Below, piece after piece: positions 50,188-59,145 of a stretch of 64,000 nt of DNA. Location of the stretch: the NCBI GenBank assembly GCA_020636405.1, contig JACJXW010000008.1:372001-436000 (forward strand), read 5' to 3'. The translations under genes were made by a program, and so were the position numbers. This stretch comes from Lewinellaceae bacterium (GTDB lineage: Bacteria; Bacteroidota; Bacteroidia; Chitinophagales; Saprospiraceae). The first letter of the stretch is position 1, and each line of letters begins with the position of its first letter. The notes beneath the pieces were generated by a model. The model made no database searches, had not been told where the DNA came from, and saw only the letters and a list, made by a program, of their open reading frames with translations.

Positions 50188-50947
50188 CTTTGCCCGGGCC
50201 GTAATTGCCGGCTACCACAACCAGCTGCGGCACATGCACCCCACCCGGCAGGTTGCCGAAATAGAAGCCCAGGTAAAATTCATCTGCGAAAACTACGGCG
50301 CCCGGGTAAAAGTAGCCAAAGAGCCGCTAAAAGAAGCCGCCCGAAACGTCCGCGAAAAGTTTGCCTACATCGCCCCCGAAGAGATCACCGAAGCCTACCG
50401 GCTCTGGGCCTGCGGGGAGATCCAGGCCCCCGGCGCCGAGATGTACGGCGGGCAGTTCAACGCCGCCCAGCTGAGCAAGATCCTGGCCGCCTACAGCCAG
50501 AAGCGCCGCCCGGTCGTCGGCGCCTACCTCCGCGAGCGGCAGCGCGAAGAATGGGAACAAAAGAAAGCCGCCCACGCCCGGGCCTGGAAAGCGCACTATG
50601 AGCAACACTTCGACAAGATACTGGAACAACTCAAGAGCAAAGCCAAAAGCTGGCGGGATGTCGGCGCCCACCTCTACGACACCGCCCGCCGGCGCGGGCT
50701 GATCCGGTTTGAACCCGGCGAAGCCCAGCAGATCTACCAGGAAGCCCTGCGGCACGCACAGGAAGAAGCCAGAAACGCCTACGAACAAGGCCGCAGAGGA
50801 GGCCGGACAATATTTCAACTCCGCGAGCTCGAAAAGGCCATGGCCGACGAAAAAAGCCTGGAAGAGCGCGCCAAAGAGATCGCCCGGAAGATGTCGGTAT
50901 TTCGGAAACTGCTATCGGATAGCCAAAACCCAAAAGAAGAATCATGA
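50063..50947 (+). CDS. Hypothetical element protein overlapping the replication gene
   Basis: 294 residues, helical and rich in Arg/Glu/Lys. The first ~42 residues lie in the 125-bp overlap with the initiator gene and look low-complexity; a later non-ATG start is possible, with the conserved-looking body from about NFARAVIAGYHNQL. No family recognised. Its position right after the initiator suggests a replication-accessory role, such as helicase loading, as speculation. Confidence 0.55.
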   Translation: MKKQTPPAKAESGTPPLPPKPSWSSAPKKVSALADTAECSINFARAVIAGYHNQLRHMHPTRQVAEIEAQVKFICENYGARVKVAKEPLKEAARNVREKFAYIAPEEITEAYRLWACGEIQAPGAEMYGGQFNAAQLSKILAAYSQKRRPVVGAYLRERQREEWEQKKAAHARAWKAHYEQHFDKILEQLKSKAKSWRDVGAHLYDTARRRGLIRFEPGEAQQIYQEALRHAQEEARNAYEQGRRGGRTIFQLRELEKAMADEKSLEERAKEIARKMSVFRKLLSDSQNPKEES

Positions 50948-51150
50948 AAAAAGTAACCCTACAAGACGCCATCAAGGAATTGCAGCGGGAGGTCAAAATG
51001 CGGGAGCGCCTCTACCCCGGATGGGTCATCGCCGGCAAGCTCAGCAAGGCCGCCGCCGAGCGGCAGCTCTCCCGGATGAAATACGCCCTCGAGCTGCTCG
51101 AAGCAAAGCAAAAAGAGCCGCCACGTCAACAGCCAAAACTATTCGAATAG
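50944..51150 (+). CDS. Small helical element protein
   Basis: 68 residues, overlapping the previous stop as ATGA, so translationally coupled. MKKVTLQDAIKELQREVKMR and a basic helix, ending in QPKLFE. No family recognised. Confidence 0.6.
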   Translation: MKKVTLQDAIKELQREVKMRERLYPGWVIAGKLSKAAAERQLSRMKYALELLEAKQKEPPRQQPKLFE

Positions 51151-51154
51151 CCAC

Positions 51155-51328
51155 ATGGAAAACCTGATACAACAAAAGCTCCGCGAGCTGGAGCAGGTCC
51201 GCCACAACCTGCTGCAGAGCCTCCGCAGTGGTGATGCACCCGCCCGCGCCTACAAGCAGATGAGCCTGGAGGTGGTGGAGGGCTGCCAGGAGGTATTGCG
51301 GAAAGTATTGGAACAACTAAACCGTTAA
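51155..51328 (+). CDS. Very small helical element protein
   Basis: 57 residues (MENLIQQKLRELEQVRHNLL, a single amphipathic helix, then a second). Only 4 bp after the previous stop and 3 bp before the next start, so it fits the operon. Confidence 0.5.
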   Translation: MENLIQQKLRELEQVRHNLLQSLRSGDAPARAYKQMSLEVVEGCQEVLRKVLEQLNR

Positions 51329-51331
51329 GCC

Positions 51332-51643
51332 ATGGACCAACCCATCAAGATCATCACCCTGCCTCTCTCTCCGGAGCAACTCCAGGAGATGATGCAGAAA
51401 GCAGCGCTTCACGCCCTTTCCCGGCATCAGGCGCCAGTTCCGGAAGCCGGCGAACGCTGGGCCAAGCTGTCCACCATTTCCGGGCAATACGATATATCAG
51501 TTACCGAGCTGCGCCGGATCATCCAGGCCAACCAGCCCGGCTTCCAGGTGCGGTCGTCCCGGAAGCTGGGCGACTGGCGGGTGCGGGTTTCGGATGTAGA
51601 GAAGTATGTATTGCGGGTGGATCCGTTTGAGGAGAAAATGTGA
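51332..51643 (+). CDS. Excisionase-like DNA-binding protein
   Basis: 103 residues. The C-terminal 60 residues have a MerR/excisionase-type winged helix: 'ISGQYDISVTELRRIIQANQ', then GDWRVRVSDVEKYV. As the last rightward gene of the element, near the integrase, a directionality factor is a reasonable inference. Confidence 0.6.
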   Translation: MDQPIKIITLPLSPEQLQEMMQKAALHALSRHQAPVPEAGERWAKLSTISGQYDISVTELRRIIQANQPGFQVRSSRKLGDWRVRVSDVEKYVLRVDPFEEKM

Positions 51644-51679
51644 GTTACAATAAGTGGGTCAAAATTCAGTTAGGTGGCG

Positions 51680-52165
51680 TCAAATTCTCTTTTCGAGATC
51701 AAGGATTTTGTCATATAGGCCATCACTTATCCAGAATCCAATCTTCCGGAGATCATCCATTTGTCCCCTCATATTTTTGATTAGGCCCAATTCTCTACCT
51801 TTCAGTAAAATACCTAAAGTGCCAATAATCGGTATGTGATTTTCTTTAGCAATTCTCCTTCCCAGTTTTTCATCGATCAGGAGATACTCTGCGTTCAATT
51901 CGATTGCTAATGCAATAGCCTCAGCTTCCCCCAAGTCTAATTCTGTTGAGAATTTCTTTAACAAAACTTCAGATTCAACTTTTCTGACTTCGATCCAATC
52001 TGATTTCAGGATTTCCTGAATTGGAATTTCGAATTTATCCAGGACCAGTAATTCATCATGAACACCTTTGGGAATGATTATTCGGCTGTATATCTTCTTT
52101 AAGAGTTCCAGGTGTCCTATCTGAACCAGATTACTAACAGCCGTAGTATCACTTACTACTATCAT
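51680..52165 (-). CDS. PIN-domain toxin (DUF3368 type)
   Basis: 161 residues. PIN ribonuclease acids are visible: Asp in MIVVSDTTAVSNL, the DLGEAEAIALA motif, and LIDEKLGRRIA with the C-terminal Asp. Toxins of this type cut RNA. It overlaps its antitoxin by 17 bp (antitoxin first). It probably serves to stabilise the integrated element. Confidence 0.9.
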   Translation of the reverse strand: MIVVSDTTAVSNLVQIGHLELLKKIYSRIIIPKGVHDELLVLDKFEIPIQEILKSDWIEVRKVESEVLLKKFSTELDLGEAEAIALAIELNAEYLLIDEKLGRRIAKENHIPIIGTLGILLKGRELGLIKNMRGQMDDLRKIGFWISDGLYDKILDLEKRI

Positions 52166-52403
52166 CTAACTCTATTCCAAGGGTTTCCAAATCCTCTTCC
52201 AGGTCTTCAACGTCATAATTTACGGGTATCTCTCTTTTACCCAGTTCCCGCTGAAACAATATCCTGTTCATTTCCGCGAACCGGCTGGCCTGTCCCATGG
52301 AAAACCTTTCCTGCTGATACAGCAAAATGGCAATTTCCAGCCGCAGTTCTTCCTCTGTAATATGCGCGGCATTGAGGTCCCGGTCTTCAATTACTAGTGC
52401 CAT
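52149..52403 (-). CDS. UPF0175-family antitoxin
   Basis: 84 residues. LEIAILLYQQERFSMGQASR and FAEMNRILFQRELGKREIPV are characteristic of UPF0175 antitoxins, which pair with DUF3368 PIN toxins. The DNA-binding N-terminus and acidic tail are both present. The order antitoxin-toxin is standard. Confidence 0.9.
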   Translation of the reverse strand: MALVIEDRDLNAAHITEEELRLEIAILLYQQERFSMGQASRFAEMNRILFQRELGKREIPVNYDVEDLEEDLETLGIELDDSSK

Positions 52404-52511
52404 ATTCTTATTATATTTTGTGATCCTATGCTAAAATAACCATTGAAAGTGATAGGTTGGTTCAATGGCAATTAAATTCTCCGAATCAGAACATCAAAGG
52501 GAGCCAATATT

Positions 52512-53786
52512 TCATCCCAATTCACCCCTTCTCACCTTAAAATAAGACGACTGCGCCACGATCACCGCATGCTCCTCATCCGCCAGTTTGATATAGCGTT
52601 CGAACACCTCGCGCGTTTTCCAGCCGCCGAACTTCATGATCGTTTTAGGCGGCACCCCGGCCCGGTACAGGTTAGTTGCCGCTGTTGCCCGGAACGTATG
52701 CGTGGTAACCGCCTGCCACTTAGGCATCACCTCATCCACCTTCTTCCCGCCCCGGTTGCGCACCAGCGTCACCGGGCTATCGATGCCGGCCAAACGGCAG
52801 GCCTCCTTGATATAGTCGTTAGCCTTCTGGTTGCTGATCGCGGGCAGGCGGCCGCCGTAGCGTTCGATGATCACCTTCACATACGGGTGAAGCGGGATAG
52901 TAATAACATCAGCCGTTTTGCTCATCATAAAGCGGATGCCGTCGATCCGGCCCTCCCGCGCAGGGATCGTCACAAAATGAGCGTCGGTCAGGCGGCCGAC
53001 ATCCGAGAAGCGCATAGCGGTGTAGCCCGAGACGATAGCGCGGTCGCGCACCCGGGCCAGGCGTTCATTACCGGAAAGGTCAAGCCCGTACAGGGCCTCC
53101 AGCTCCTCTGAAGTCAGGTAAGTCAGCAACGGAGGTTCTTCCTTAATCGAAAAAGAAGTAAAAGCCGTATTAGAAGTATAGCCGGCCTTGACCGCCTGAT
53201 GGAGGAAAGTTTTGAGGATCTTGATGTGTTTGACCACCGTATTCACGGAGTGATCCTGCACATTATAGGAATAATCCAGGAAATCGTTAAACCAGTCATC
53301 ATTGATGTTATTCCAGGAAGTAGGGTAGAAGTGTTCCGCGAACCAGTCCAGGTGCCGGAGGAACACACCATACTGGCGGACGCGGTGAGGAGAATAATGA
53401 GGCAGGCGTTTGCGCCTTTCGATCTCTGCTTCGCAGAATTGCAGGAAGCTGAGATCGGCAGAATGGATAGAATCACCACGCCCAGTGGCTTCGTAGACCA
53501 CTTTTTTGACCTCATCCGGCAGAGCGGCCCTTCCTTCCACCATACGGCAATGGCGGTCGAGTTCATTGACCTTGCTCTCGATCAGGTCGAGTAGCATGTT
53601 GAGGCTGGCGTTGCCATCGAACTGGCCGCTGCCGCGGGCCCTTTGTTTTTTCTTATTCCAGGATTTTGTAGCGGCCCGTTGGCCGGTGGAAACCCGGACC
53701 CTGCGGTTGGGGGCAACCTGGAAAGATAACATGACGAGGGAAGAATCGTCTTTTGGCGCCTGAAGGTAAAATTTGACATCTGGCAT
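52512..53786 (-). CDS. int: Tyrosine recombinase (integrase) of the tRNA-Leu element
   Basis: 424 residues, the size of Bacteroidota phage/ICE integrases. The N-terminal arm-binding domain (to about 110) and SAM-like core-binding domain (about 115-215) precede the catalytic domain. Active-site residues are visible: Arg in SGYTAMRFSDVGRL, HxxR in HTFRATAATN, and Tyr in 'GGWKTREVFERYIKL'. It ends the element and its start lies 139 bp from the 3' end of tRNA-Leu, the typical arrangement for tRNA-targeted integration. Confidence 0.95.
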   Translation of the reverse strand: MPDVKFYLQAPKDDSSLVMLSFQVAPNRRVRVSTGQRAATKSWNKKKQRARGSGQFDGNASLNMLLDLIESKVNELDRHCRMVEGRAALPDEVKKVVYEATGRGDSIHSADLSFLQFCEAEIERRKRLPHYSPHRVRQYGVFLRHLDWFAEHFYPTSWNNINDDWFNDFLDYSYNVQDHSVNTVVKHIKILKTFLHQAVKAGYTSNTAFTSFSIKEEPPLLTYLTSEELEALYGLDLSGNERLARVRDRAIVSGYTAMRFSDVGRLTDAHFVTIPAREGRIDGIRFMMSKTADVITIPLHPYVKVIIERYGGRLPAISNQKANDYIKEACRLAGIDSPVTLVRNRGGKKVDEVMPKWQAVTTHTFRATAATNLYRAGVPPKTIMKFGGWKTREVFERYIKLADEEHAVIVAQSSYFKVRRGELG

Positions 53787-53924
53787 GAGGTGACAGATTA
53801 GGTGACAAATGGGGTGTCAAATTTCGAGTAATATTTGAAAATATTCGTTTGAGCTGGTCTTCAAATATACTGTAAAATCAGGCGTTTTCAAAGAACAAAC
53901 GTAGTCAAAAGAGGAAAAAGTTAG

Positions 53925-54008
53925 TGCCCAGGACAGGACTCGAACCTGCACGTCCTTGCGAACACCAGCCCCTCAAGCTGGCGCGTCTACCAATTTCGCC
54001 ACCTGGGC
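53925..54008 (-). tRNA. tRNA-Leu (GAG)
   Basis: Read on the minus strand: acceptor GCCCAGG pairs with CCTGGGC; D-loop region GAAATTGGTAGAC; anticodon stem CCAGC/GCTGG with loop TTGAGGG, giving anticodon GAG; a short variable arm; T-arm GCAGG-TTCGAGT-CCTGT. 84 nt, CCA not encoded. It is the likely attachment site of the element to its left. Confidence 0.95.
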
Positions 54009-54145
54009 ATTGTTAGGAGTTTTTCTTTATTTCCGACCCTAAAAAAACTCCGCTTTCGGAAGTTTTTCCTTCAATACAAACTCCTTTTTGAAAAAGTTTT
54101 GCAAAGATATAAGATTTCAAATAAAACTGACAAACAAAGGGAGAA

Positions 54146-54907
54146 TTATTTCTGTAGGGCAGAGTCCCGCAATTGTTGGAGGAAGGGAGAGGCGAACATG
54201 AAGTCGTGCAGCACCTCATTATCGCTGTGCAGTACCTCGTCCCGATTGCCCCGCCAGGCGATCTCCCCTTTGTAGAGCAGGATGACATTATCGCCGATCT
54301 CCATTACCGAGTTCATGTCGTGCGTGTTGATCACGGTGGTGATGTTGTTCTCGACGGTGATGTCCCGGATGAGCTCATCGATGACGATGGAGGTCTTGGG
54401 GTCCAGTCCCGAATTGGGCTCGTCGCAAAACAGGTATTTGGGCTCCAGGACGATGGCTCGGGCAATGCCCACCCGTTTTTGCATGCCGCCGCTGATCTCG
54501 GAGGGGTAGTTGTCATTGACTTTCCCCAGGTTCACCCGTTCCAGGCAGAAGTTGACCCGGTTTTCCTTTTCTTTCCAGGTCATATTGGTAAACATATCCA
54601 GCGGGAAACGGATGTTCTCCTCCACGGTCATGGAATCGAAAAGGGCGGAGGCCTGGAAGAGCATGCCTACCTTCATGCGGATGGAGCGAACCTCCTTTTT
54701 GCTAAGGCTAAAGAAATCGACATCATCGTAGAAGACTTTGCCGGAAGTAGGCGCGTGCAGGCCGATGAGCAGTTTCAACAACACGGTCTTTCCTGCGCCG
54801 GAGCGCCCGATGATGAGGTTGGTCTTACCCGGATAGAATTCCGTGGTGATGCCCTTCAGCACCTCGTTGTCGTCAAACGACTTGTATATATTTTCCGCTC
54901 TGATCAT
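54146..54907 (-). CDS. mlaF-like: ABC transporter ATPase, Mla/Mce lipid-transport type
   Basis: 253 residues. Walker A GRSGAGKT (34-41), signature SGGMQKR, Walker B YLFCDEP and the H-loop 'TTVINTHDMNSV' are all intact. The permease gene is 12 bp upstream on the same strand. By family, the pair moves phospholipids between the membranes to keep the outer membrane asymmetric. No MCE-domain gene is in the window. Confidence 0.92.
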   Translation of the reverse strand: MIRAENIYKSFDDNEVLKGITTEFYPGKTNLIIGRSGAGKTVLLKLLIGLHAPTSGKVFYDDVDFFSLSKKEVRSIRMKVGMLFQASALFDSMTVEENIRFPLDMFTNMTWKEKENRVNFCLERVNLGKVNDNYPSEISGGMQKRVGIARAIVLEPKYLFCDEPNSGLDPKTSIVIDELIRDITVENNITTVINTHDMNSVMEIGDNVILLYKGEIAWRGNRDEVLHSDNEVLHDFMFASPFLQQLRDSALQK

Positions 54908-54919
54908 ACTTTCTGGTTT

Positions 54920-55669
54920 TTAACCGGTCAACAGTACTGCGATGAGGTAATCGGCCAGCAGGATCATGATGTCGCTGAAGACCACAGCATTGGTGCTGGC
55001 CTGCCCGAGTTCGATGCTGCCGCCCCGGACGTAGTATCCCTGGTAGCAGGAGATGGTCGTCAGCAGAAAGGCAAATACGATCGCTTTGACGAACATCATC
55101 ACTACGTTGAACGGTTCGAAAAAGGAACGGACCCCCTGTATGTATTCGGCGTCCGACATCATGCCGGTCGGTACGGCGGCCAGATAACCTCCAATGACGC
55201 TGACAAAGGCGGCGACGGCCACCAGCATGGGGATCACTACCAACGCGGCAATGACCTTGGGCATGATCAGGTAGGCCGCCGTATTGACGCCCATGATCTC
55301 CATGGCGTCGATGTGTTCTTTCTGGCGCATGCCGCCGATCTCCGCCGCCATATTGGAGCCGACCTTACCGGCCAGGACCAGGCAGGTGATGGTCGGCGCC
55401 AGCTCGATGATGGTGCTGTCCCGGATGATGTATCCCACATAATACGTCGGTACGAGCGTGCCGTCCAGCTGATAGAGGAATTGCACGGCAGTCACCGCTC
55501 CAATGAAGATCGAGATCAACCCTACAATGATCAGAGAACCAATGCCAATATCATTCATCTGCCGCATCGTCTCCTTGTAGTACATGTAATGTTTTTCCGG
55601 CCGTGAGAAGCTCGTGCCCAGCATCATGGTGTACCGCCCCATGTGATATAAAAAGTTTTTCAAAAACAT
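54920..55669 (-). CDS. mlaE-like: ABC transporter permease, MlaE family
   Basis: 249 residues from the Met at 55669 (MFLKNFLYHMGRYTMML). The frame is open to 55738, but the extra codons look like A/T-rich leader. It has about five membrane segments and the MlaE signature 'EIGGMRQKEHIDAMEIMGVN'. It forms an operon with the ATPase gene downstream. Confidence 0.92.
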   Translation of the reverse strand: MFLKNFLYHMGRYTMMLGTSFSRPEKHYMYYKETMRQMNDIGIGSLIIVGLISIFIGAVTAVQFLYQLDGTLVPTYYVGYIIRDSTIIELAPTITCLVLAGKVGSNMAAEIGGMRQKEHIDAMEIMGVNTAAYLIMPKVIAALVVIPMLVAVAAFVSVIGGYLAAVPTGMMSDAEYIQGVRSFFEPFNVVMMFVKAIVFAFLLTTISCYQGYYVRGGSIELGQASTNAVVFSDIMILLADYLIAVLLTG

Positions 55670-55852
55670 AGGCTTGATTTCCCTGATTATTTGGATCGCC
55701 AAAATTAGTGGAAATTTACCAGCTAAAAAAGAAGACATGGGGATTGCTTGTTGCCCAGGTATAATATTACTCCCGAAAAATCCTTTGCCAAAACAATGCC
55801 ACCCTTATTCCGTTTGAATAGATTCAGGCAAAACGCAAAAATAAATGGATCC

Positions 55853-56542
55853 ATGAAAAACATCATCATTACCGGCGCGAGCCGGGGGATCGGCTACGAT
55901 GCCGCCATTCTGTTGGCCCGTCAGGGCCACCGCGTACTGGCGCTTTCCCGCAACGAAGAGAGCCTGAAAGCCCTGAAGGCGGAAGCCGGCGAGCGGCTGG
56001 ATTTTTTGGCCTTCGACCTCCTGCAGCCCGACGCCGAGGCCCTCATTGGGAAAGTGAAACCCATGGAGCGCGTAGATATTCTGATCAACAACGCCGGCTA
56101 CCTGCTGAAGAAGCCCTTTGAAGAGATCACTGCTACCGACTGGAACCGCGTTTTTGGGGTCAATTTTTTGGGGCCGGCACACCTTGTACAGCTCCTGCGC
56201 CCTTACCTGGAAAGGAGCGAGCGGGCGCACATCCTCAATATTGGCAGCATGGGCGGCTACCAGGGCAGTGCTAAATTTCCCGGGCTGCTGGGGTACAGCG
56301 CCAGTAAGGCCGCTATTGCCAACCTGACGGAGTGCCTGGCCGAAGAATGGAAGGAAAAGAATGTGGCCTGCAATTGCCTCTGCCTGGGCGCCGTACAGAC
56401 CGAAATGCTGGCCGAGGCTTTCCCCGGTTTCCAGGCCCCGGTCAGCGCCGCAAGAATGGGTGCGTTCATTACTTATTTTGCCACCGAAGGGCACCACTTC
56501 TTTAATGGTAAAGTGCTGCCGGTTTCGGTTTCCACACCCTGA
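55853..56542 (+). CDS. Short-chain dehydrogenase/reductase (SDR)
   Basis: 229 residues from the Met at 55853. Nucleotide-binding TGASRGIG at 7-14, NNAG near 80, catalytic Ser in ILNIGSMGG and YSASK. A classical SDR fold, NAD(P)-dependent oxidoreductase of unknown substrate. The frame is open upstream to 55748, but those residues do not match an SDR N-terminus. Confidence 0.92.
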   Translation: MKNIIITGASRGIGYDAAILLARQGHRVLALSRNEESLKALKAEAGERLDFLAFDLLQPDAEALIGKVKPMERVDILINNAGYLLKKPFEEITATDWNRVFGVNFLGPAHLVQLLRPYLERSERAHILNIGSMGGYQGSAKFPGLLGYSASKAAIANLTECLAEEWKEKNVACNCLCLGAVQTEMLAEAFPGFQAPVSAARMGAFITYFATEGHHFFNGKVLPVSVSTP

Positions 56543-56629
56543 CCAAACTGTCTTCCCGGCGATAACTCTATTTATCCGATGAGTTGTTATAACTTTATGG
56601 CCGCTAAGAAAAACTAAATTGCCAGGCAT

Positions 56630-57313
56630 ATGCCCAAAGCTGAAGACAGTTTCATTCCCTACAAAGGCGTGAGGTTTTCCAAAGCGGAAATGCTTCAACG
56701 TAGCCGGGAGTTTTGCCGTTACCTGGGTAAACGGCGAACAGTGCGCGATTATTCGGATAAGCCGGTGCCCATCGAGGTGATCGAGAATATCATTATGACA
56801 GCCTCTTCCGCTCCTTCAGGAGCGCATAAGCAACCATGGACTTTCTGTGTGGTTTCCGACCCGAAAATCAAGCAGAAGATCAGAGAAGCGGCCGAAAAAG
56901 AGGAGTATGAGAACTACCACGGACGGATGTCCGAGGAATGGCTTTCCGACCTGGCCCCCCTGGGGACAGACTGGCACAAGCCCTTCCTGGAAACTGCGCC
57001 TTACCTGATCATCGTCTTCAAGAAGGCCTATGACCTCGTCGATGGTGAAAAAAAGAAAAATTACTACGTCAATGAATCAGTGGGACTGGCCACCGGCTTT
57101 CTGCTGGCGGCTATCCACAACGCAGGGCTGGCTTCCCTGACCCATACGCCCAGCCCCATGAACTTTCTGCAGGAGATCCTGCAACGTCCGGAAAATGAAC
57201 GCCCTTTCCTGCTAATACCTGTGGGCTACCCGGCAGAAGATGCCAGGGTGCCCAATATCACCCGTAAGGACTTGAAGGACGTTATGGTGTTGTATGAAGG
57301 AGTGAAGGAATAG
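56630..57313 (+). CDS. Nitroreductase-family FMN oxidoreductase
   Basis: 227 residues. RRTVRDYSDKPVPIEVIENI and ASSAPSGAHKQPWTFCVV are the FMN-binding signatures of the nitroreductase superfamily. 'YVNESVGLATGFLLAAIHNA' forms the dimer and flavin pocket. The first 35 residues are an N-terminal extension common in the iodotyrosine-deiodinase/BluB-like branch. The substrate is unknown. Confidence 0.9.
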   Translation: MPKAEDSFIPYKGVRFSKAEMLQRSREFCRYLGKRRTVRDYSDKPVPIEVIENIIMTASSAPSGAHKQPWTFCVVSDPKIKQKIREAAEKEEYENYHGRMSEEWLSDLAPLGTDWHKPFLETAPYLIIVFKKAYDLVDGEKKKNYYVNESVGLATGFLLAAIHNAGLASLTHTPSPMNFLQEILQRPENERPFLLIPVGYPAEDARVPNITRKDLKDVMVLYEGVKE

Positions 57314-57365
57314 GCCTTTCCCTGTCCCATTATTCCTGGATTCCTTTAACAAACGGCATTAGAAA

Positions 57366-58097
57366 ATGTGTACTGTTACCTACATACCCCTCGAGGGAGG
57401 CAATTACCTGCTGACCTCCAACCGCGATGAGGCGCCGGCACGTTCTCCGCAGAACATCACGCGCCAGCGCATCGCCGGGCAGGAGCTGGCCTTTCCCCGC
57501 GACGAAGCCGCCGGAGGAACGTGGATCGCTATCTCCAGCGCCAACCGCCTGGCCTGCATCCTCAACGGCGCATTCGAAAAACACGATCGAAACCCGCCCT
57601 ACCGGCGCAGCCGGGGGCTGATGGCGCTCGATTTTTTTGAATATCCCTCTGCCGAGGAATTCCTGAAACACTATACCTTCGAAGGTATGGAGCCCTTCAC
57701 CATGCTCGTCCTGGAGCGGGGCAGGCTGCTGGAGCTGCGGTGGGACGAACAGCGGACGCACATCCTGTGGCCGGATCCCCGGGAGCTCCATATATGGTCG
57801 TCTTCCCCCCTTTATCCGAAAGAGGTGCGCTACAAGCGGGAGCAGTGGTTCGCCGAGTGGCGCGAAGGCAAAAGACACTTTAGCCGGGAAGATGCGCTCG
57901 ACTTTCACTGCAATGCCGGCGAAGGAGACCCCTGGAATGACGTAGTGATGAACCGGGGCGGCATTGTGCGGACAGTGAGCATTACCAGCATCGTCAAGGA
58001 AGATACCTTTATCGATATGCAGTATCATGACCTGCTCAACGGGCAGATGAAACAAACAAAAATAGGGCTGCAAGGTGAAGTGGTGGGATCGCGTTAA
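57366..58097 (+). CDS. NRDE family protein (TANGO2-like)
   Basis: 243 residues. It starts MCTVTYIPLEGGNYLLTSNR followed by DE, the defining NRDE motif, with Cys2 placed as the possible N-terminal nucleophile of an Ntn-like fold. TANGO2 relatives are linked to haem or lipid handling; the bacterial function is unsettled. The next gene overlaps it by 23 bp. Confidence 0.9.
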   Translation: MCTVTYIPLEGGNYLLTSNRDEAPARSPQNITRQRIAGQELAFPRDEAAGGTWIAISSANRLACILNGAFEKHDRNPPYRRSRGLMALDFFEYPSAEEFLKHYTFEGMEPFTMLVLERGRLLELRWDEQRTHILWPDPRELHIWSSSPLYPKEVRYKREQWFAEWREGKRHFSREDALDFHCNAGEGDPWNDVVMNRGGIVRTVSITSIVKEDTFIDMQYHDLLNGQMKQTKIGLQGEVVGSR

Positions 58098-59145
58098 AGA
58101 ACGGCCGTCTTTTATCCGGCTGCTGAATTGGGAGTACTGGCCCTCCAAAGCTTTTTACTATCCGGTCATTCCACAGATCCTGTGGCTGATGCTGCGCGCC
58201 CGGCACCTCTGTTTCTTCACGGCCGCCAACCCCGAGATCTACACCGGAGGAATGGGGCTGGAATCCAAATACGATACGCTTCTGAAGATACCGGAACGCT
58301 ATCGCCCCAAGGCGCTACTCTTTCAGTCCGGAGACCCTCTGGACTCCTTGCCTAAACGCCTGGAACAGGCGGGGCTTTCCTTCCCGCTCATTGCCAAACC
58401 GGACCTGGGATTCAGGGGCCTGCTGGTAAAAAAAATGAACGATCTGGCATCCCTGGCCGATTACCTGCAGCGGTTTCCCGTCGATTTTATCTTGCAGGAA
58501 TTCATCGCCCTGCCCGAGGAAGTAGGCGTCTTGTACTACCGGATGCCGGGAGCGGAAAGGGGCAAGGTGACCTCCATCACGACCAAGGAGTTCCTCTCCA
58601 TTACCGGCGACGGAAGCTCCACCGGGGAAGCACTGATCCGGAAAAACCCTCGGGCGCTGCTACAATTGGAACGCATTCGCACTTCCGCCCCGGAAATACT
58701 TACCCGTGTACCGCTCTCGGGCGAAAAAGTAAACCTGGGCATCGTCGGCAACCACGCCAAAGGTACCCGCTTCATCAACAGCAACCACCTGGCCGATGAA
58801 TCCATCTGCCGAACTTTCGACCGCATCAGCCGGGAGGTCGGCGAATTCTATTACGGCCGCTTCGACATCAAGTGTGAAAGTATCGAATCCCTTCGTTCCG
58901 GTGAGGGCATGATGATCCTGGAGATCAACGGAGCCTGCTCAGAGCCGACCCACATCTACGACCCAGGCCGGGGCACCTACTGGAGTGCACTGCTCGACAT
59001 TGCCCGCCACTGGCGGATCATCGGCCGCATTGCCCGCGCCAACCACCGGCGGGGCGTACCCTACCTGCCGCACAAAACGACGGCCAGGGAGTTCCTGAAC
59101 CTCTTTGCTTATCAGCGGAAGATCAGGGAGCTGGGGGGGAGTTAG
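58075..59145 (+). CDS. ATP-grasp protein, D-alanine-D-alanine ligase-like
   Basis: 356 residues. LSFPLIAKPDLGFRGLLVKK is the ATP-grasp lysine strand. 'FILQEFIALPEEVGVLYYRM' is the hinge, and FDIKCES...MMILEINGACSEPTHIYDPG contains the Mg-binding Glu/Asn. The substrate cannot be assigned. It overlaps the NRDE gene by 23 bp, so the two are probably translationally coupled. Confidence 0.85.
   Translation: MKWWDRVKERPSFIRLLNWEYWPSKAFYYPVIPQILWLMLRARHLCFFTAANPEIYTGGMGLESKYDTLLKIPERYRPKALLFQSGDPLDSLPKRLEQAGLSFPLIAKPDLGFRGLLVKKMNDLASLADYLQRFPVDFILQEFIALPEEVGVLYYRMPGAERGKVTSITTKEFLSITGDGSSTGEALIRKNPRALLQLERIRTSAPEILTRVPLSGEKVNLGIVGNHAKGTRFINSNHLADESICRTFDRISREVGEFYYGRFDIKCESIESLRSGEGMMILEINGACSEPTHIYDPGRGTYWSALLDIARHWRIIGRIARANHRRGVPYLPHKTTAREFLNLFAYQRKIRELGGS

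Noticed and set aside
54173..55606. 477-codon open frame on the plus strand
   Set aside because: It lies exactly opposite the ABC ATPase and permease genes, whose motifs are unmistakable; its translation is His/Asp/Gly-rich with no family resemblance, a typical GC-rich shadow.
58163..58190. A further copy of the 29-bp palindrome (ATTCCACAG...CTGTGG)
   Set aside because: Only short arms match and the spacing differs; it lies within conserved ATP-grasp coding sequence and is probably chance.
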